From Adiantum capillus-veneris (lineage: Eukaryota > Streptophyta > Polypodiopsida > Polypodiales > Pteridaceae): a DNA stretch of 64,000 nt. The DNA lies in contig CM043947.1 of assembly GCA_014529385.2 (NCBI GenBank), positions 128,647,891 to 128,711,890 on the forward strand, read 5' to 3'. Of this stretch, positions 10,633 through 21,797 are shown one piece after another; position 1 is the stretch's first letter; each line of letters begins with the position of its first letter. The notes below the pieces were generated by a model. The model was not told the DNA's origin and did not search any database. It saw only the letters and a program-made list of their open reading frames with translations. Position numbers and translations under genes: made by a program.

Positions 10633-13600
10633 CTACATCTGCCCATAATGCTCCAATGCGCTCATCCTATCCAACTGGACCTCTTGTAACTGCAAGAGCC
10701 TCTCTTTGAATGCATCACTAGGCGGCCCAAGCAACTTCTCTAACATCTTGACCGCAGGCAACTCTACCTCCACAGGCAATAGTGCTTCCTTTCCATACAC
10801 CAAATGAAATGGAGTAAACCCAGTACCTGTCTTCACCGAAGTACGGTAAGCCCATAATGCACTAGGCAATTCCAAATCCCAATTCTCTCCTTGGTGCTCT
10901 GTCACTTTAGAAAGAATTTGTACCAACTCACCATTGAATCTTTCATTTAAGCCATTACATTGCGGGTAATAAGGAGTGGTATGCTGGTGCCTAATCTTCA
11001 TCTTTGTGCATAAGAAGTCTAGCAGTTTAGCTCTAAATCCTGGCCCCTTATCTGAAAGTAGCTCTAATGGCACCCCAAACTTGCAACATATTTCATCATA
11101 CACAAATTTTGCCACATCCTTTGCAGTGATCTGTTTTACTGCTATAGCCTCTGCCCATCTAGAAAGATAGTCCACTGCCGTCAAAATATAGCTTTTGCCC
11201 CTGCTTGTGATAGGTAACGGGCCTATTGCATCAATCCCCCACTTTTCAAACACATCAAACGCCATAATGGTTTTTCGTAGCTCTGGCTTCAACACTCTCT
11301 TCCCAAATGCTTGACACATATTGCAAGACCTACACCAATGGTGAACATCCTTGTGCAAACTAGGCCATACATACCCCTCTTGCAAAATCTTATGCAAGGT
11401 GATCTTTAGAGCAAAATGGCCACCACATGCACCTTCATGATTCTCTTCCAACACTCTATAAAGCTCCTCCCGCCAAGGTACACGTCTCAACACGAGATCA
11501 GCCCCTTTCATGTATAAGACATCACCAATCAATTTGTACCTGTATGCTCTACGCACAAAGCCATACTTCTTAGACTTCTGAATCTCCTTTGGAATGATTC
11601 CTGTTAGCAAAAACTCCTCTTCTTGAGCCAAACTTTCCCGGCCATGATAAAGAGGTAAATTGGTCCTCAACACGAATAGCTCCCCAATCATGCCTTGAGC
11701 TGCTTCATGTGCCTCTCCATTTAGAGCACGTTCAATGTGTTTGATGCTCCATGCTTCAAACTTTTTTAACTGGCCTTTAATTCTGAAGCACATTTCCTTC
11801 AATGAGGTGTTCTTGCTCTTCCACACACCCAGCACTCGCTTCACCACTAACAGGGCATCACCTTTTATGCTCAACCTCCGAACCCCATGCTTCAAACAAA
11901 TGTGTAATCCGGCTTCCAGAGTAGCATATTCAGCCTCATTGTTACTATGAGCATCCAACTTGAACCCTCTCTTGCATACTAGCTTCCCCTCTGGATCATA
12001 AAGTGCTATACCCCCTGAAGCTGCATCATGGCTCTTTCTGTATGAACCATCAAAGAACAACACATGTGCATTGCTGATGTGTGGAACTTCTTCAACTACC
12101 TTTCTCACCACCTCTTCCTTAACAATAAGGGGATTCTCCTTGTAGGTCAACAAATCAGCTAGGGTAGCTTTTGTACTATCTTCCACTAGAAAAGAGAACT
12201 CAAACTCTTGCAGCTCAATTACCCATTTCTTCACCACATTTGACATGTTAATACCATTAATTAACTGTGGCAAAAAGGCATAACTCGTTAAGAAAACAAA
12301 AGGCCGTGGTAGCAAGTAATGACGAAATCGTCGACAAGCAAATATTACACTGGCCATCACTAGCTCTACTTCCGATAACTTTCTCTCCGCTACCAACTTC
12401 ACTCGGCTTGCACAATATACTGGCCTCATATAATGGCTGCCCTTCCCCTTTTGCAATAGCATGGCTCCAATGGCATCATCCCCTACTGATGGATTTACAT
12501 AAAAAACTTTCTCCCAATCAGGAGCCTGCATGGCTGACAACCCCCCTAACACCTCTTTCACCTCTTGAAACACTTCTTCACACTTGTCATCCCATTGCAA
12601 TGGATCATGCTTTGCCACTTGCTGTAATGGATAAAGAAGCTGCTGAGACAATGGAATAAACCGTGCCATGTACTTTACTTTGTGTATAAAGGTTGCCAAT
12701 TGCTTCGTACTCATAGGTGATGGAAGAAGAATAATAGACTTCACCTTATCTGGATCAGCCTCAATGCCATTTTCTGACACCATATGGCCCAATAACTTCA
12801 CCCTTGGCTGGGCTAGATGACATTTCTTTGGATTTAGTTGTCCTCCACATTCATCATATCGAGCCAATACCATCTGCAGCTTCTCATGGTGATCAGCCCT
12901 ACTGCTATAGACACAGAAGTCATCCATAAAAGCTTTAACACAACTACCAATGAATGGTTCCAACACCCAATTTGCTCTCTCTTGATAGAAGGAAGGTCCA
13001 TTTGACAACCCAAATGGCAATACTGTGTAGCAATAGCAGCCCCATGGCGTAATGAAAGTTGTCTTTGTGCGGTCTTTAAGAGCAATCTTCAATTGAAAAT
13101 AGCCTGAAAAACCATCACACACACTGTACCTCTCATAACCTGCCACTGAATCCAAGATCTGATCAATGAATGGAAGAGGATATGGGTTCTTTTTAGTGGC
13201 TGCGTTTAAGGGTTTAAAATCCACACAAATTCTCCACTTCCCATCCTTCTTTGGACTGACTACAACTGGACTCACCCATTCTGTGGTCTCCACTGGAACT
13301 ATGAACCCTGCCTTCAATAACTTGTCCACCTCTACCCGCAAGGCTTCCATTTGCTCTTGACCCATTCTTCTTAGCCTTTGCCGCACTGGCTTAGCACCTT
13401 CTTTCAGCTCTATATGCATCTCTTCACCCTTGAACCCTCTGATCTCTTCATATGAAGTAATGAACAAATCAGGAAAACTAGCCAGCATATGCAAATATAT
13501 ATCCTTCTCCATAGCTGAGAGGTCTCCACTAATCATTTGTGTCATCAATTCCTGCTTCTTTGACAACTCAACCTTGGTTTGCATCAGCCCTTCAATCACT

Positions 13601-14349
13601 TCATAAGGCCCTTCACTTTCATCTTCAACCTCATTCGCAAATGCAACTAAATGAAACTCCTGGATTTCTTTGTCCATCAAAAGAAATGCAACATCAGCAT
13701 CCTCATCACTGCTGGTAGTGCTATCACTGTCCTCATCTGTCACCGTGGAAGAGTCTTCATCACTAGACTCATCCTCATCTTCATAAAGCTCCTCTAATCG
13801 TTTCCTTGTGTCCATCTTATAAAGCTTCTTGGTACCTGTCTTTCCATAGAGGCTAATCGTACCATGTCGCCAATCTTGAACAGCTCCCACTGCACGTAAC
13901 CATGGTCTGTCCAGTATAATAGGATATGCTTTCAACCCTGCTGGCATCACATGAAAATCAACCACTGCCTTTGCATCATATGCCTCCACTTCTAAGCTCT
14001 TTACAACACCTAAGCATTTTACTTTTTGATGGTTTGCCAATCTGATCCGAGAACCTGACACCCCAGCCACTGTGAGACCCATCTTCTCAATGCATGAGTG
14101 TGTTATGACGCATATTTGGGCTCCGCCATCCACATAACCTTGTCCCAAATTTTTCCTTTTATGCCACACATCTACTATTGGACAAATGTCTGGTAGCTCG
14201 TCCATTGCCAACACCTTCACTGAACCTCTCTCTGGCTCTTTCTCCATTGGGTTAACCATCCTCTTCCACTGTCGCTTTAGCTTAGGCACCATCTCTATAA
14301 GCTGCCCAAAAGTAACATCTGCCTTCCTGCTCGTCAGATCCTCCTTCAA
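10633..14349 (-). CDS. pol: Element C pol polyprotein: protease, RT, degenerate RNase H, archaeal-type RNase H, integrase
   Basis: An open frame of 1238 codons. Protease is at about residues 60-170 (YVDGGAQICVIT; one catalytic Asp with GG instead of the usual TG or SG). An acidic linker follows near 190-240. RT spans about 330-560 (WRICVDFKPLNAATKKNPYP, Asp412, FMDD at 474-477, LPFGLSNGPSFYQ). A gypsy-type RNase H fold at about 610-735 lacks its catalytic acids. A second RNase H at about 760-880 keeps Asp767 (FFDGSY), Glu805 (NNEAEY) and Asp830 (KGDA), but the fourth acid is His (GEAHEA). Integrase has the HHCC finger (His971, His978, Cys1009, Cys1012) and Asp1040, Asp1100 and Glu1136. Two RNase H domains before integrase mark the Tat lineage. 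The frame is open upstream to the gag end, with pol in the -1 frame. Confidence 0.95.
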   Translation of the reverse strand: MKEDLTSRKADVTFGQLIEMVPKLKRQWKRMVNPMEKEPERGSVKVLAMDELPDICPIVDVWHKRKNLGQGYVDGGAQICVITHSCIEKMGLTVAGVSGSRIRLANHQKVKCLGVVKSLEVEAYDAKAVVDFHVMPAGLKAYPIILDRPWLRAVGAVQDWRHGTISLYGKTGTKKLYKMDTRKRLEELYEDEDESSDEDSSTVTDEDSDSTTSSDEDADVAFLLMDKEIQEFHLVAFANEVEDESEGPYEVIEGLMQTKVELSKKQELMTQMISGDLSAMEKDIYLHMLASFPDLFITSYEEIRGFKGEEMHIELKEGAKPVRQRLRRMGQEQMEALRVEVDKLLKAGFIVPVETTEWVSPVVVSPKKDGKWRICVDFKPLNAATKKNPYPLPFIDQILDSVAGYERYSVCDGFSGYFQLKIALKDRTKTTFITPWGCYCYTVLPFGLSNGPSFYQERANWVLEPFIGSCVKAFMDDFCVYSSRADHHEKLQMVLARYDECGGQLNPKKCHLAQPRVKLLGHMVSENGIEADPDKVKSIILLPSPMSTKQLATFIHKVKYMARFIPLSQQLLYPLQQVAKHDPLQWDDKCEEVFQEVKEVLGGLSAMQAPDWEKVFYVNPSVGDDAIGAMLLQKGKGSHYMRPVYCASRVKLVAERKLSEVELVMASVIFACRRFRHYLLPRPFVFLTSYAFLPQLINGINMSNVVKKWVIELQEFEFSFLVEDSTKATLADLLTYKENPLIVKEEVVRKVVEEVPHISNAHVLFFDGSYRKSHDAASGGIALYDPEGKLVCKRGFKLDAHSNNEAEYATLEAGLHICLKHGVRRLSIKGDALLVVKRVLGVWKSKNTSLKEMCFRIKGQLKKFEAWSIKHIERALNGEAHEAAQGMIGELFVLRTNLPLYHGRESLAQEEEFLLTGIIPKEIQKSKKYGFVRRAYRYKLIGDVLYMKGADLVLRRVPWREELYRVLEENHEGACGGHFALKITLHKILQEGYVWPSLHKDVHHWCRSCNMCQAFGKRVLKPELRKTIMAFDVFEKWGIDAIGPLPITSRGKSYILTAVDYLSRWAEAIAVKQITAKDVAKFVYDEICCKFGVPLELLSDKGPGFRAKLLDFLCTKMKIRHQHTTPYYPQCNGLNERFNGELVQILSKVTEHQGENWDLELPSALWAYRTSVKTGTGFTPFHLVYGKEALLPVEVELPAVKMLEKLLGPPSDAFKERLLQLQEVQLDRMSALEHYGQM

Positions 14350-14372
14350 GTCATAGCTTAATTGCCCCTCCC

Positions 14373-15047
14373 CTAGTGGAAAATCTGAAACATGAAATTT
14401 TCGACGAGCTCTCCTTTTCCTCTTGGCCTTGACATCCTCGCCTTCATGGCTCTTCCTTTCTTCTTACTAGGACCTGGGGCACTTTCTTCTTCCTTATCCT
14501 CTGTGGTCCTCTTCCCAATAGGCATCACTAATGTATCCTCTAGCTTTGATGCCTTCTCCAAGGTGACTACACTTAGCACTTTTGTCTTCCCTTTTTCCTC
14601 CTGGGTCAGTCCACTGGTTCCTTCGTCTCCCTTAATTTCGATGCCATAATCATTTGACCTAGTTAACACCTGTCTTGGCAATGGATACATGTCTCCCCCC
14701 ATCCTTGGTGGCTTATCACATTGCGGGCTGATGTGACCCAACTCTCCACAATTATAACATGTGGGCATCTGCCTCCAAAACCTACCATTGCTTTGTCCAA
14801 CACCATTCCTAGGCCTTTCTTCACCTCCTGGCTGATTTGCAAACCGCCCTCGACCTCGATTATTTCCCACTTGACCTAGCAAGTTTAGGCTGAGATTCTT
14901 CATCAAATCTACCATTTGCCTCATGTCTTTCCTTAGCCCATCATCTTGCACTGCTGTAGTGACCACTGCTGGCATAACCTGAGTAGTAACAGGAACCACT
15001 GGTTCATGATGAACCCCTGACATACGACCTTGTAAAGAGTCCATAGG
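14373..15047 (-). pseudogene. gag: Element C Gag, N-terminally truncated, with CCHC zinc knuckle
   Basis: Encodes the nucleocapsid part of Gag, with zinc knuckle CYNCGELGHISPQC (C-x2-C-x4-H-x4-C), followed by a charged tail ending GELVENFMFQIFH. The capsid domain is missing: the frame continues straight into LTR sequence at 15048 without a primer-binding site, so the ORF start inside the LTR (15077) is not the native start. Pol begins in the -1 frame around the gag stop, suggesting either a frameshift or separate translation. Confidence 0.88.
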
Positions 15048-15512
15048 ACCTTTTTGCATCATTCGCACACCTGGCACTCAGCTTTTTTCCAATAATGCAT
15101 CTTGCCACCACGTGAAGTGGCCCCAAAAAGTGGTCCTAATGATGACCTTTCTGCATAACTCTCACAAGAAAACACCCACGTTGTGTCTGTCCTCATCCGC
15201 GTGCAAATATTGACCTCGCTCGCCCTCCAGACGCCACTAGAAGCCATCTGACGCACCTGCTGACCTCATGTCGTCGGCCCGCGGATAGCTTCCTCGAGAA
15301 GTTTTACGTGCTATAAACTCCTCATTGTTGTAGAAAAACACAGTGGTACTGGTAATAGTGAAAATCGATGAACTATGTACATGTTGTCCTACCTGTACAC
15401 ATGTGGGCCCCACATAACCACTTGGCTCTAGAAAATGGGCAATCCTTTATTTGATGCACCATGCATGTATATGTACATATGCGCAATTCCTTGCTCCAAA
15501 AAACTCCTGACA
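15048..15512 (-). repeat. Element C 5' LTR, truncated
   Basis: Copy of 9780-10244 without indels. It stops at the motif acctttttgca, which also occurs at 9780-9790, and joins directly to gag. This fits a deletion that removed the inner LTR, primer site and 5' gag. Confidence 0.9.
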
Positions 15513-15516
15513 ACGC

Positions 15517-18500
15517 GAATGGAGTGAAGTTTGTAGCCACTTTATAGGACGTTCTATACGGCCACAGACACTTCTCTAGATTTTCTTCCCACTCAGCTTC
15601 CTGCTTGTACACATAATTTGTTAACATTTTGACTATTTTCTCGTTAGTAGTCTCGACTAGACCATTGCATTGGGGGTGACAGAGCGAGGAAAACCGATGC
15701 TAAATCTTTAACGTTTCCACTAATGCACTCATGAGCTTGCTTCTAAACCCCTAACCCCTATGAGAAACTAGCACCCATGGAACACCAAAACGGAAAAAAA
15801 TGTTATCAAACACAAATTGAGCCACCACATTAGCATTTACTTCTTTCACTTCTTTGGCCTCAACTCATCTTGTAAGGTAGTCAATTGCTACCACCATGTA
15901 CTTCTTACCACTAGTAGACTTTGGGAGAGGGCCTACGGCATCCAGACCCCACTTCTCAAAAGCACTTTGTGCAATGATGACACCATGTGACTCCGTTACC
16001 AGTCGTCTTTCACCTATAGTTTGACACTCTTGGCATGTCTTTCACCAGTAATGCACGTCTTTCACAATGGAAGGCCACCAAAAGCCTGCTCTAAGCACTC
16101 AAAATAGAACTTGGTCTTTGCCCTGGTGTCCGCTCTCTTCGTGGCATTGCTCTAGTACCATTCCTATTTCTTCTTTGTACAACACCCTTCTAAGCACTCC
16201 ATCCCGCCCATAGTTCATGAGATCCTCACCTACCAGTGTGAATTTGCGAGCCTTTTGCACCACTCTTCTCTTTTGCAGTTTGGATAAACCCTCTGAACAC
16301 TGCCCTGTACCCAAAAAACCTTCAATCTGCTTTAGAGTCTCCTTACCTGCATAAGTGGCTGGGGCCACATATAAGCCCGCAACATGCACATGTACTCTAC
16401 TGCTAGCTAGCTAATCTGCCTCTTGGTTTTGCTCTATTTTCACATGCTTGAATTGGACTTCTTCAAAAGACCTTAACATCTTCTTGCTGGAAAAAAACCA
16501 ATGCTTCAAAGTATCGCGCTTTACCTGCCATTTGCCTAACAGTTGCTTGATGACTAGCAGTGAATCTCCCTTCACCACCAACCTTGAAATGCCGAACTCT
16601 ATGCACTGCTTTAAACCCAAATGCAGAGTGAGATACTCCGCCTTGTTATTGGTGTGGAAATTCTCCAGATCATACGCCTTCAAAAATATAGCTTTTCCGT
16701 GTGGGTCGTGTATCACCACACCTCCTCCGGCTTTCTGTACTACCCTTCGATACGCTCCATCGAACCACATAGTAAAAGCATCCTCCAAGTCGGGTTCCTC
16801 CTTAGCTTCATCTTGCACCACTCTTGGATAGGCCAGCAAATTGACGACCTTGATGATAAGAATGTTTGCCAGGTGAGACCGACTCGTGTGATCTACCTTG
16901 AGCTCGAACTTGAACTCTTGCAGCTCCAACACCAACTTCATAATCCTCTCCCTGGCTTCAGATGTAGCACTACCTCTAGCAATAGATTATTAGCTATCAA
17001 CACAAAAAACGTATGCACAATCAAATGCACCTTGAACTTCCTGCAAGCGAAGACCAAAGCCATCACCCATTGCTCTGCTTCGGTGTAGGTAGCCTCTCCT
17101 GGGTAATCACCCTGCTCTTGAAGTATATCGGCTTGTATCTTCTCCCTACCTTTTGCAATAGAACCGCTCCAATAGCAACTATGCCCACCGTCATAGACAC
17201 ATAAAAGTTGTCCTCTCGATCGGAGGACATACTGCTAGCAACTGACACAAAACCTCCTTAACTCTATGAAAAGCCTCCTGAGCTTCCCCATCCCACTCAT
17301 AACCATGCACTTGTTGAGCCCTCTTTTGAAGAGGATGCACATATTGCGACAATATCCAAAAGAAACGTGATAAATATTTCAGCTTATGAACAAACAAAGC
17401 CAAACCCTGAGCATCTGATGGCGGCTCCATCAACACCAATGCCTTCACCTTCTCGGGATCAGCCTCTATACCGTTTTGCGACACCACATGACCTAACAGC
17501 TGTGCTCGAGGCTGTGCTAGCTTGCACTTATTGGGGTTCAATTGACCTCCTTCTTCATCAAGCCTCTGAAAGCATAACTGGAGCTTCGATAGGTGCTTAA
17601 TCTTGAACTGTAGTAGCCGATATCATCCATGAAGACCCTAATAGAACAGCCCAGGTATGGACCAAATACCTTGTTCATCCAATCTTGGAAGGTGGCATGT
17701 GCATTCACCAATACGAATGGCATCCTACGGTAAGCAAAACAACCCCATGGAGATATGAATGTAATCCCTATCTAAAAGTACCCTGAAAAGCCATCCATAA
17801 TAGAGTACATCTTTCATGCCCAACCACCTGGTTTAGGATTTCGTCTTGAAACGGTAAATGGATAGTGATTCCTCCATGTCGCGGCATTCAGTGGCTTGTA
17901 GTCAACACACACTCTCCATTTCCCATTCTTCTTAGGGGTTAGAACCACTGGCGAGACCCACTCTGACTCTTTCACAGGAAATATGATGGCTGCATCTAGT
18001 AGCTTATTGATCTCTTGCCAAAGGGCCTCATTTTGAATTTCCCCTAGTCTTCTCAACTTCTGTGCTTTACGCTTATGACCCTCGTTAAGTACAATCTTGT
18101 TCTCCACCCTTTTTTCACCTCGCAAATGCCTGTACTCCGTCACAAATAGATTTGGATAGGACTCACACAGTTAAACATAGCCTTCCTTTTCACCCTTGGT
18201 TAAATCTTCACTTATCATGCTTGAAACCTCCTCTATGCTTAAACCATGAGCTTGAGGCTGCATACCTTCTTCTTTAGGCGGGGAGCCATCTATGGTGACC
18301 CCGAATAAGTTTGTGTCTATCTTCAGCATGTCATCTTCGCTCTCTTCTTCCTCTATGCTAGTATAGCCTTCATCATATCCCATCTCTGTCTCGTACTCAT
18401 AGCTCGTCGTGTCGCCCTCATCTTTAACTGCCATAGGACGAGAACTGCTCTCTTTGGTCTTCAAATCAAGCACAACCTGTATTCCTTTTTCTTTGACAGG

Positions 18501-18998
18501 CAAAGTGAACACTTTGATCTCCCAATCTTGCTTTGCTCCTATCGCCAAAAGACATGGCCTACCCAAAATGATCGGATAAGCATTATCTCCTACCTTCATC
18601 ACGAAAAAATCTATCAGGCACTCTATGCCCATCACCTTGACCTTCACATCTTGTGCCACACCCAGACACCTGGCTTTGGTATGGTTGGGCATCCTCATGT
18701 GCACATTCGACTTGACTCCCGTCTCTTTCATGGCTGCTTCTCTCGTGACACAAACCTGCGCTCCACCATCTATGTAGGCTTGTACTTGCATCCTCTTTTC
18801 TATAATTGCATCCACAAACGGAAGAACGTCAGTGGGGCTACCTACCCTGAGAGCCATGTTTTGCACTGCTTGGACATTTCCCTTAGCTCTTGGTAGCCTG
18901 GTGCTAACGCTCGTAGGCCACTGCCTCCTTAAATTTGGATTTAAGGCTAACAGCAAGCTGACCAAAAGTAATATTTGCCTTTTGATTTTGAACATCAC
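15517..18998 (-). pseudogene. pol: Element B pol: protease, RT, RNase H, archaeal-type RNase H, integrase N-terminal part
   Basis: Decayed polyprotein with frameshifts and stops. Protease is at 18998-18171 (AYIDGGAQVCVTREAAM, AYPIILGRPCLLAIGAKQDW). RT lies in pieces at 18143-17814 (KWRVCVDYKPLNAATW) and 17723-17538 (FMDD). The RT connection follows at 17541-17191, then the remnant gypsy RNase H at 17248-17063. The second RNase H (16941-16411) keeps all four acids (WFDGAY, NNKAEY, KGDS, NQEAD). The linker to integrase is 16389-16099. The integrase zinc finger and core run from about 16060 to 15517 (EENLEKCLWPYRTSYKVATN), where C is inserted. Domain order is the same as in C, to which it is clearly homologous. 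Confidence 0.9.
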
Positions 18999-19224
18999 TC
19001 ATGAGATTGTACTTGGGGTAGCCACGTCCTAGCTAAAAATCAGCTTGCATGATTTTGTGATGCCTCCTTATTTTGCTAGACTCGGGCTACTCTCTGCCTT
19101 TGCGAGCTCTAGTTTCCCGCCCTGTCTCTGTCTCTCTCTCAGCTCTTGCTCTCTTATTGGCCAAAACTTCGACATCCTGCCTATCCACCCCAATAATATT
19201 CACTCTTTGGACCTCACCTCCATT

Positions 19225-20121
19225 TTAGGGAGTTAGATGCACAGGATTCTCCACCGCCTGCTCTCTTGGACCATTGAATTTCCCTTGACCTCGACCTCTA
19301 CCAAAAAATGGGTACATACCTCCTCTTTCTCTTTGTGGTTGAGGACAATCAGGTGCATAGTGCCCTTCTTCTCCACAAATATAACACCTACCTGGCAGTG
19401 GCCTTGCCATGCCCCTTGCTCCTCTTGGCTTCCCTGTATCCATGACACTGAGCCACAACTCCTGCATTTTGTCGAACAAATCGTGCACCGTGCACACCCA
19501 ATTTTGCGGCACAACAGCTACACCTCGGTTTCCATGATTATCTTCGTGTGTAGCCTCTCTCGGACTCTGCGGTTGAACATGGGCCATCGTCTCGTAGCCT
19601 GACACGCCCTGCTCTATCTTATTTTTTATCTTTCTGCTCTTCGACCGTGCAATGGCTACCGCACCACTGTAATTCTCTAGGCTCTCAAAATCAACTTTTT
19701 CTCTCACTTTGCGATGTAGACATGCCATGAACTTACCCAAATTGAAGTAGTCTCCATTAGCCAATTGCATGGCTGCTGCCAATTCTGGCCAACACTCTTC
19801 AAAATGACCCAAAAATAGATTGAACTCTTCACTTACATCTTGATTAAGTGACTTTATATTTGCATCCATCTTGACTGGGGAAGTCTCCTTGCGAAAGTCG
19901 TGAAGAAACCTCGCCCGTAGAGCTGGCCATGCTTGCTTCCGCTCGCCTTCCAATGCTTCGTACCGTGCTTTAGCTCTACCACGCATCACCAAAGGAAAAG
20001 TCTGCATATTGCGATCCTCGTTCGGCATACGCAACGATAGCATATACAGCTTGAAATCTGACATCGACTCGTCAGGACTCTCTTCGCCTGTGAAAATCGG
20101 TCCATAGCTTCTAGCTGCCAT
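19225..20121 (-). pseudogene. gag: Element B Gag (capsid and CCHC nucleocapsid)
   Basis: Open on the minus strand from MAARSYGPIFTGEESPDESM to EQAVENPVHLTP. The frame is also open upstream to 20154, but the internal Met fits the family start. The capsid-like domain includes FPLVMRGRAKARYEALEGER, WPALRARFLHDFRKE and EEFNLFLGHFEECWPELAAA. The zinc knuckle is CYICGEEGHYAPDC. Length is about 298 residues with no internal stop, better preserved than B's pol. It is homologous to A's Gag in the capsid half. Pol follows in another frame. Confidence 0.9.
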
Positions 20122-20177
20122 GACTTCCAACACAAAAAAACCGCTTCTTTTCAATTAACTAGGAGGAATCAGCTTGC

Positions 20178-20195
20178 TCCTCAGTGGGGTCACTA
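20178..20195 (-). other. Candidate primer-binding site of element B
   Basis: The minus strand TAGTGACCCCACTGAGGA lies 5 bp inside the 5' LTR and corresponds to the site in A (5708-5725) with two changes. Confidence 0.45.
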
Positions 20196-20200
20196 GAAGA

Positions 20201-21357
20201 TGGAGAGGGGGAATGGTGGAACACGCCCGGCACAAACACAAGGGCCTCTCTATAGCTTAGGGTATCCACAGCATCCCTGTCCTTTCGGAAAACACCTTCA
20301 AAGAAGCACTTCACACTAGCAGACCACCACCTGCTCAATTTCCACTCCTCACACACTCCACAAACCACCACACAAGGTACACCTGCTACCACTGCCTGTC
20401 TCCAACCTTACGCACACACACAGCCACTCAATCTCACTCTCTCACTCAAAACATCGTCGATCCAGGGGGGCATACACTTCCACACAGCCGGCACCAAGGG
20501 GAAACATGAAAGCAGGAGAAAGAAAAGGGAGGAAGGGGAAACAATAGCAAGGGAGGCAACTGTGGCTTGATTGCACTTCAAAAAACATGTACATGGGTTT
20601 GCACTGCCATCACCATGGCCATTTTCAAGAAAAAATTACAAAGGGGCTAGCTTGCTAGAGAACTCCACTTTGCAGGCTTCAAATGGCACCCAAAAGGCCA
20701 AGAAAAAAGCCCTTAATTTGATCCAATTTTGACTTTTATAGGGGGGGCCTTTAACTTGGGAATTTACATTTCAATTGGTCCATATGGCACCCATTTTTGG
20801 TATCTTTTGGGAAGGGGGCACCGCTTTTCTCTATTTGTTATCTTGTTCTCTCTTTTACAATTGGGGTGGCATTAGCGATGTCGCTATTGCCCCCTAACTT
20901 TTTCATTTTTTCTATTTTTATTCTTCATTTTCTTGCACTGCTCCTCTTTTGACTTTTTGACCACCTCTTTCTGGCTCATCCATGCCTTTTCTCTCCTCGT
21001 CTTGGTCCCGGCCTTGCGTTGAACTTGTATCTACTATCCCCTCCTTTGTTTTGGTCCCACCTCCCTCTTTGTTTGGCCGGCCTTTGGTTGCTTGGCCTTG
21101 AAGGGGACCCACCCCTTTACACTTGCCTCGGTTTGGATTCGGCTATTCCGGCCTTTCCTTGACTCTTGTGCGATTACTCCTATCTCCTGGGGGGGGGGGG
21201 GTCATTAGCGATGTCGTTGATGCCTCAGCTTATTGATTTACAAAGTGGGGCCTTAGGTCATAGGATAAGACCCCATTGGGTGCCGGCCACGTCACTTGAC
21301 TGCCACCTTTGCCTGGCATAGACCACCTCCTAGCTTCGACCAACTTTGGTTGCACCA
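20201..21357 (-). repeat. Element B 5' LTR
   Basis: Homologous to 7465-8475. It holds a TATAAAAG box at 20733-20740 (minus strand) and a G-run near 21189-21201. It ends tgcacca, followed by the target duplication tcgt and the continuing LTR of A. Confidence 0.88.
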
Positions 21358-21361
21358 TCGT

Positions 21362-21797
21362 GGCTGTGATCTGTAATATGAAATGAGAGGTAGGCTCCAT
21401 ACGTTCAGCACTACAAGTCTACACCTTGACTCCCACTAGGACCAACTGTCCCCAGCTATCCTGTCGGGCAAGAATCTGCGACACATTGAACATTCAACCT
21501 TTAATAACTTGAGCTTTGTAGCTCGGTTTGATGAGCCGTTTGGACCTGCTAATTCAACACTTCAAGCTCATCATTCTTGGACCCAGAGACTACATCTCGT
21601 ATCTCCTTCACCTGCTACTCAAATTAGTTCCTTATGGAGCCCTTCTTGGCCTATAAACCGCCTCAGTCATACACCTGCGCTACTGCGTGTGTTAGCCCAT
21701 GATATTCCTAGTTGCACGAGGGTTTTTCCATGCTTCTGCTAGCCTACACATATCTGTCCATACTACCTTCTAGCATCGACACACTTTGGCTGTACCA
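21362..21797 (-). repeat. Element A 5' LTR, part 2 (right of B)
   Basis: Matches 3332-3763 of A's left LTR (for example ctactcaaattagttyct, cctcagtcatacacct, and the end ttggctgtacca). It is followed by the target duplication acgt at 21798. Confidence 0.88.

Larger units (their letters stand above)
9100..15512 (-). mobile_element. Element C: young Tat-lineage Ty3/gypsy retrotransposon nested in B
   Basis: The left LTR is 9100-10244 and a partial right LTR is 15048-15512. The 465 bp shared by the two differ at about ten positions by eye. Flanks are acac (9096-9099) and acgc (15513-15516). Removing C and one flank copy rejoins B's integrase in frame, from the TPF side (right flank) to LVYGKEA (left flank). 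A nearly intact pol lies inside. The 5' LTR has lost its inner ~680 bp together with the primer site and the capsid half of gag, so the copy can no longer move by itself. Confidence 0.93.
7465..21357 (-). mobile_element. Element B: Tat-lineage Ty3/gypsy retrotransposon nested in A, interrupted by C
   Basis: LTRs at 7465-8475 and 20201-21357 start tggagagggggaatgg and end ggttgcacca. Target duplications are ccgt (7461-7464) and tcgt (21358-21361). After the right end, A's LTR resumes (ggctgtgatc, matching ggctctgatc at 3332). The interior encodes Gag, protease, RT, archaeal-type RNase H and integrase on the minus strand, all broken. Element C is inserted in the integrase. LTR termini, PPT and primer site resemble those of A, so the two are related families. 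Confidence 0.9.
2250..21797 (-). mobile_element. Element A: non-autonomous Tat-like LTR retrotransposon, split by nested element B
   Basis: Direct LTRs at 2250-3763 and at 5731-7464 plus 21362-21797 flank an internal region of only about 2 kb with a Gag-like ORF on the minus strand. Element B interrupts the right LTR; A's LTR sequence resumes directly after B. The ends, read on the minus strand, are TGGTAC...CTCTCCA. Flanking 4-bp duplications acgt are present at 2246-2249 and 21798-21801. No protease, RT or integrase is present, so A depended on enzymes supplied in trans. The paired LTRs are strongly diverged and the left copy has lost about 0.65 kb, so this is the oldest level of the nest. 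Confidence 0.88.

Noticed and set aside
12267-12659. Plus-strand ORFs within element C pol
   Set aside because: Antisense shadows of the intact 1238-codon pol frame.
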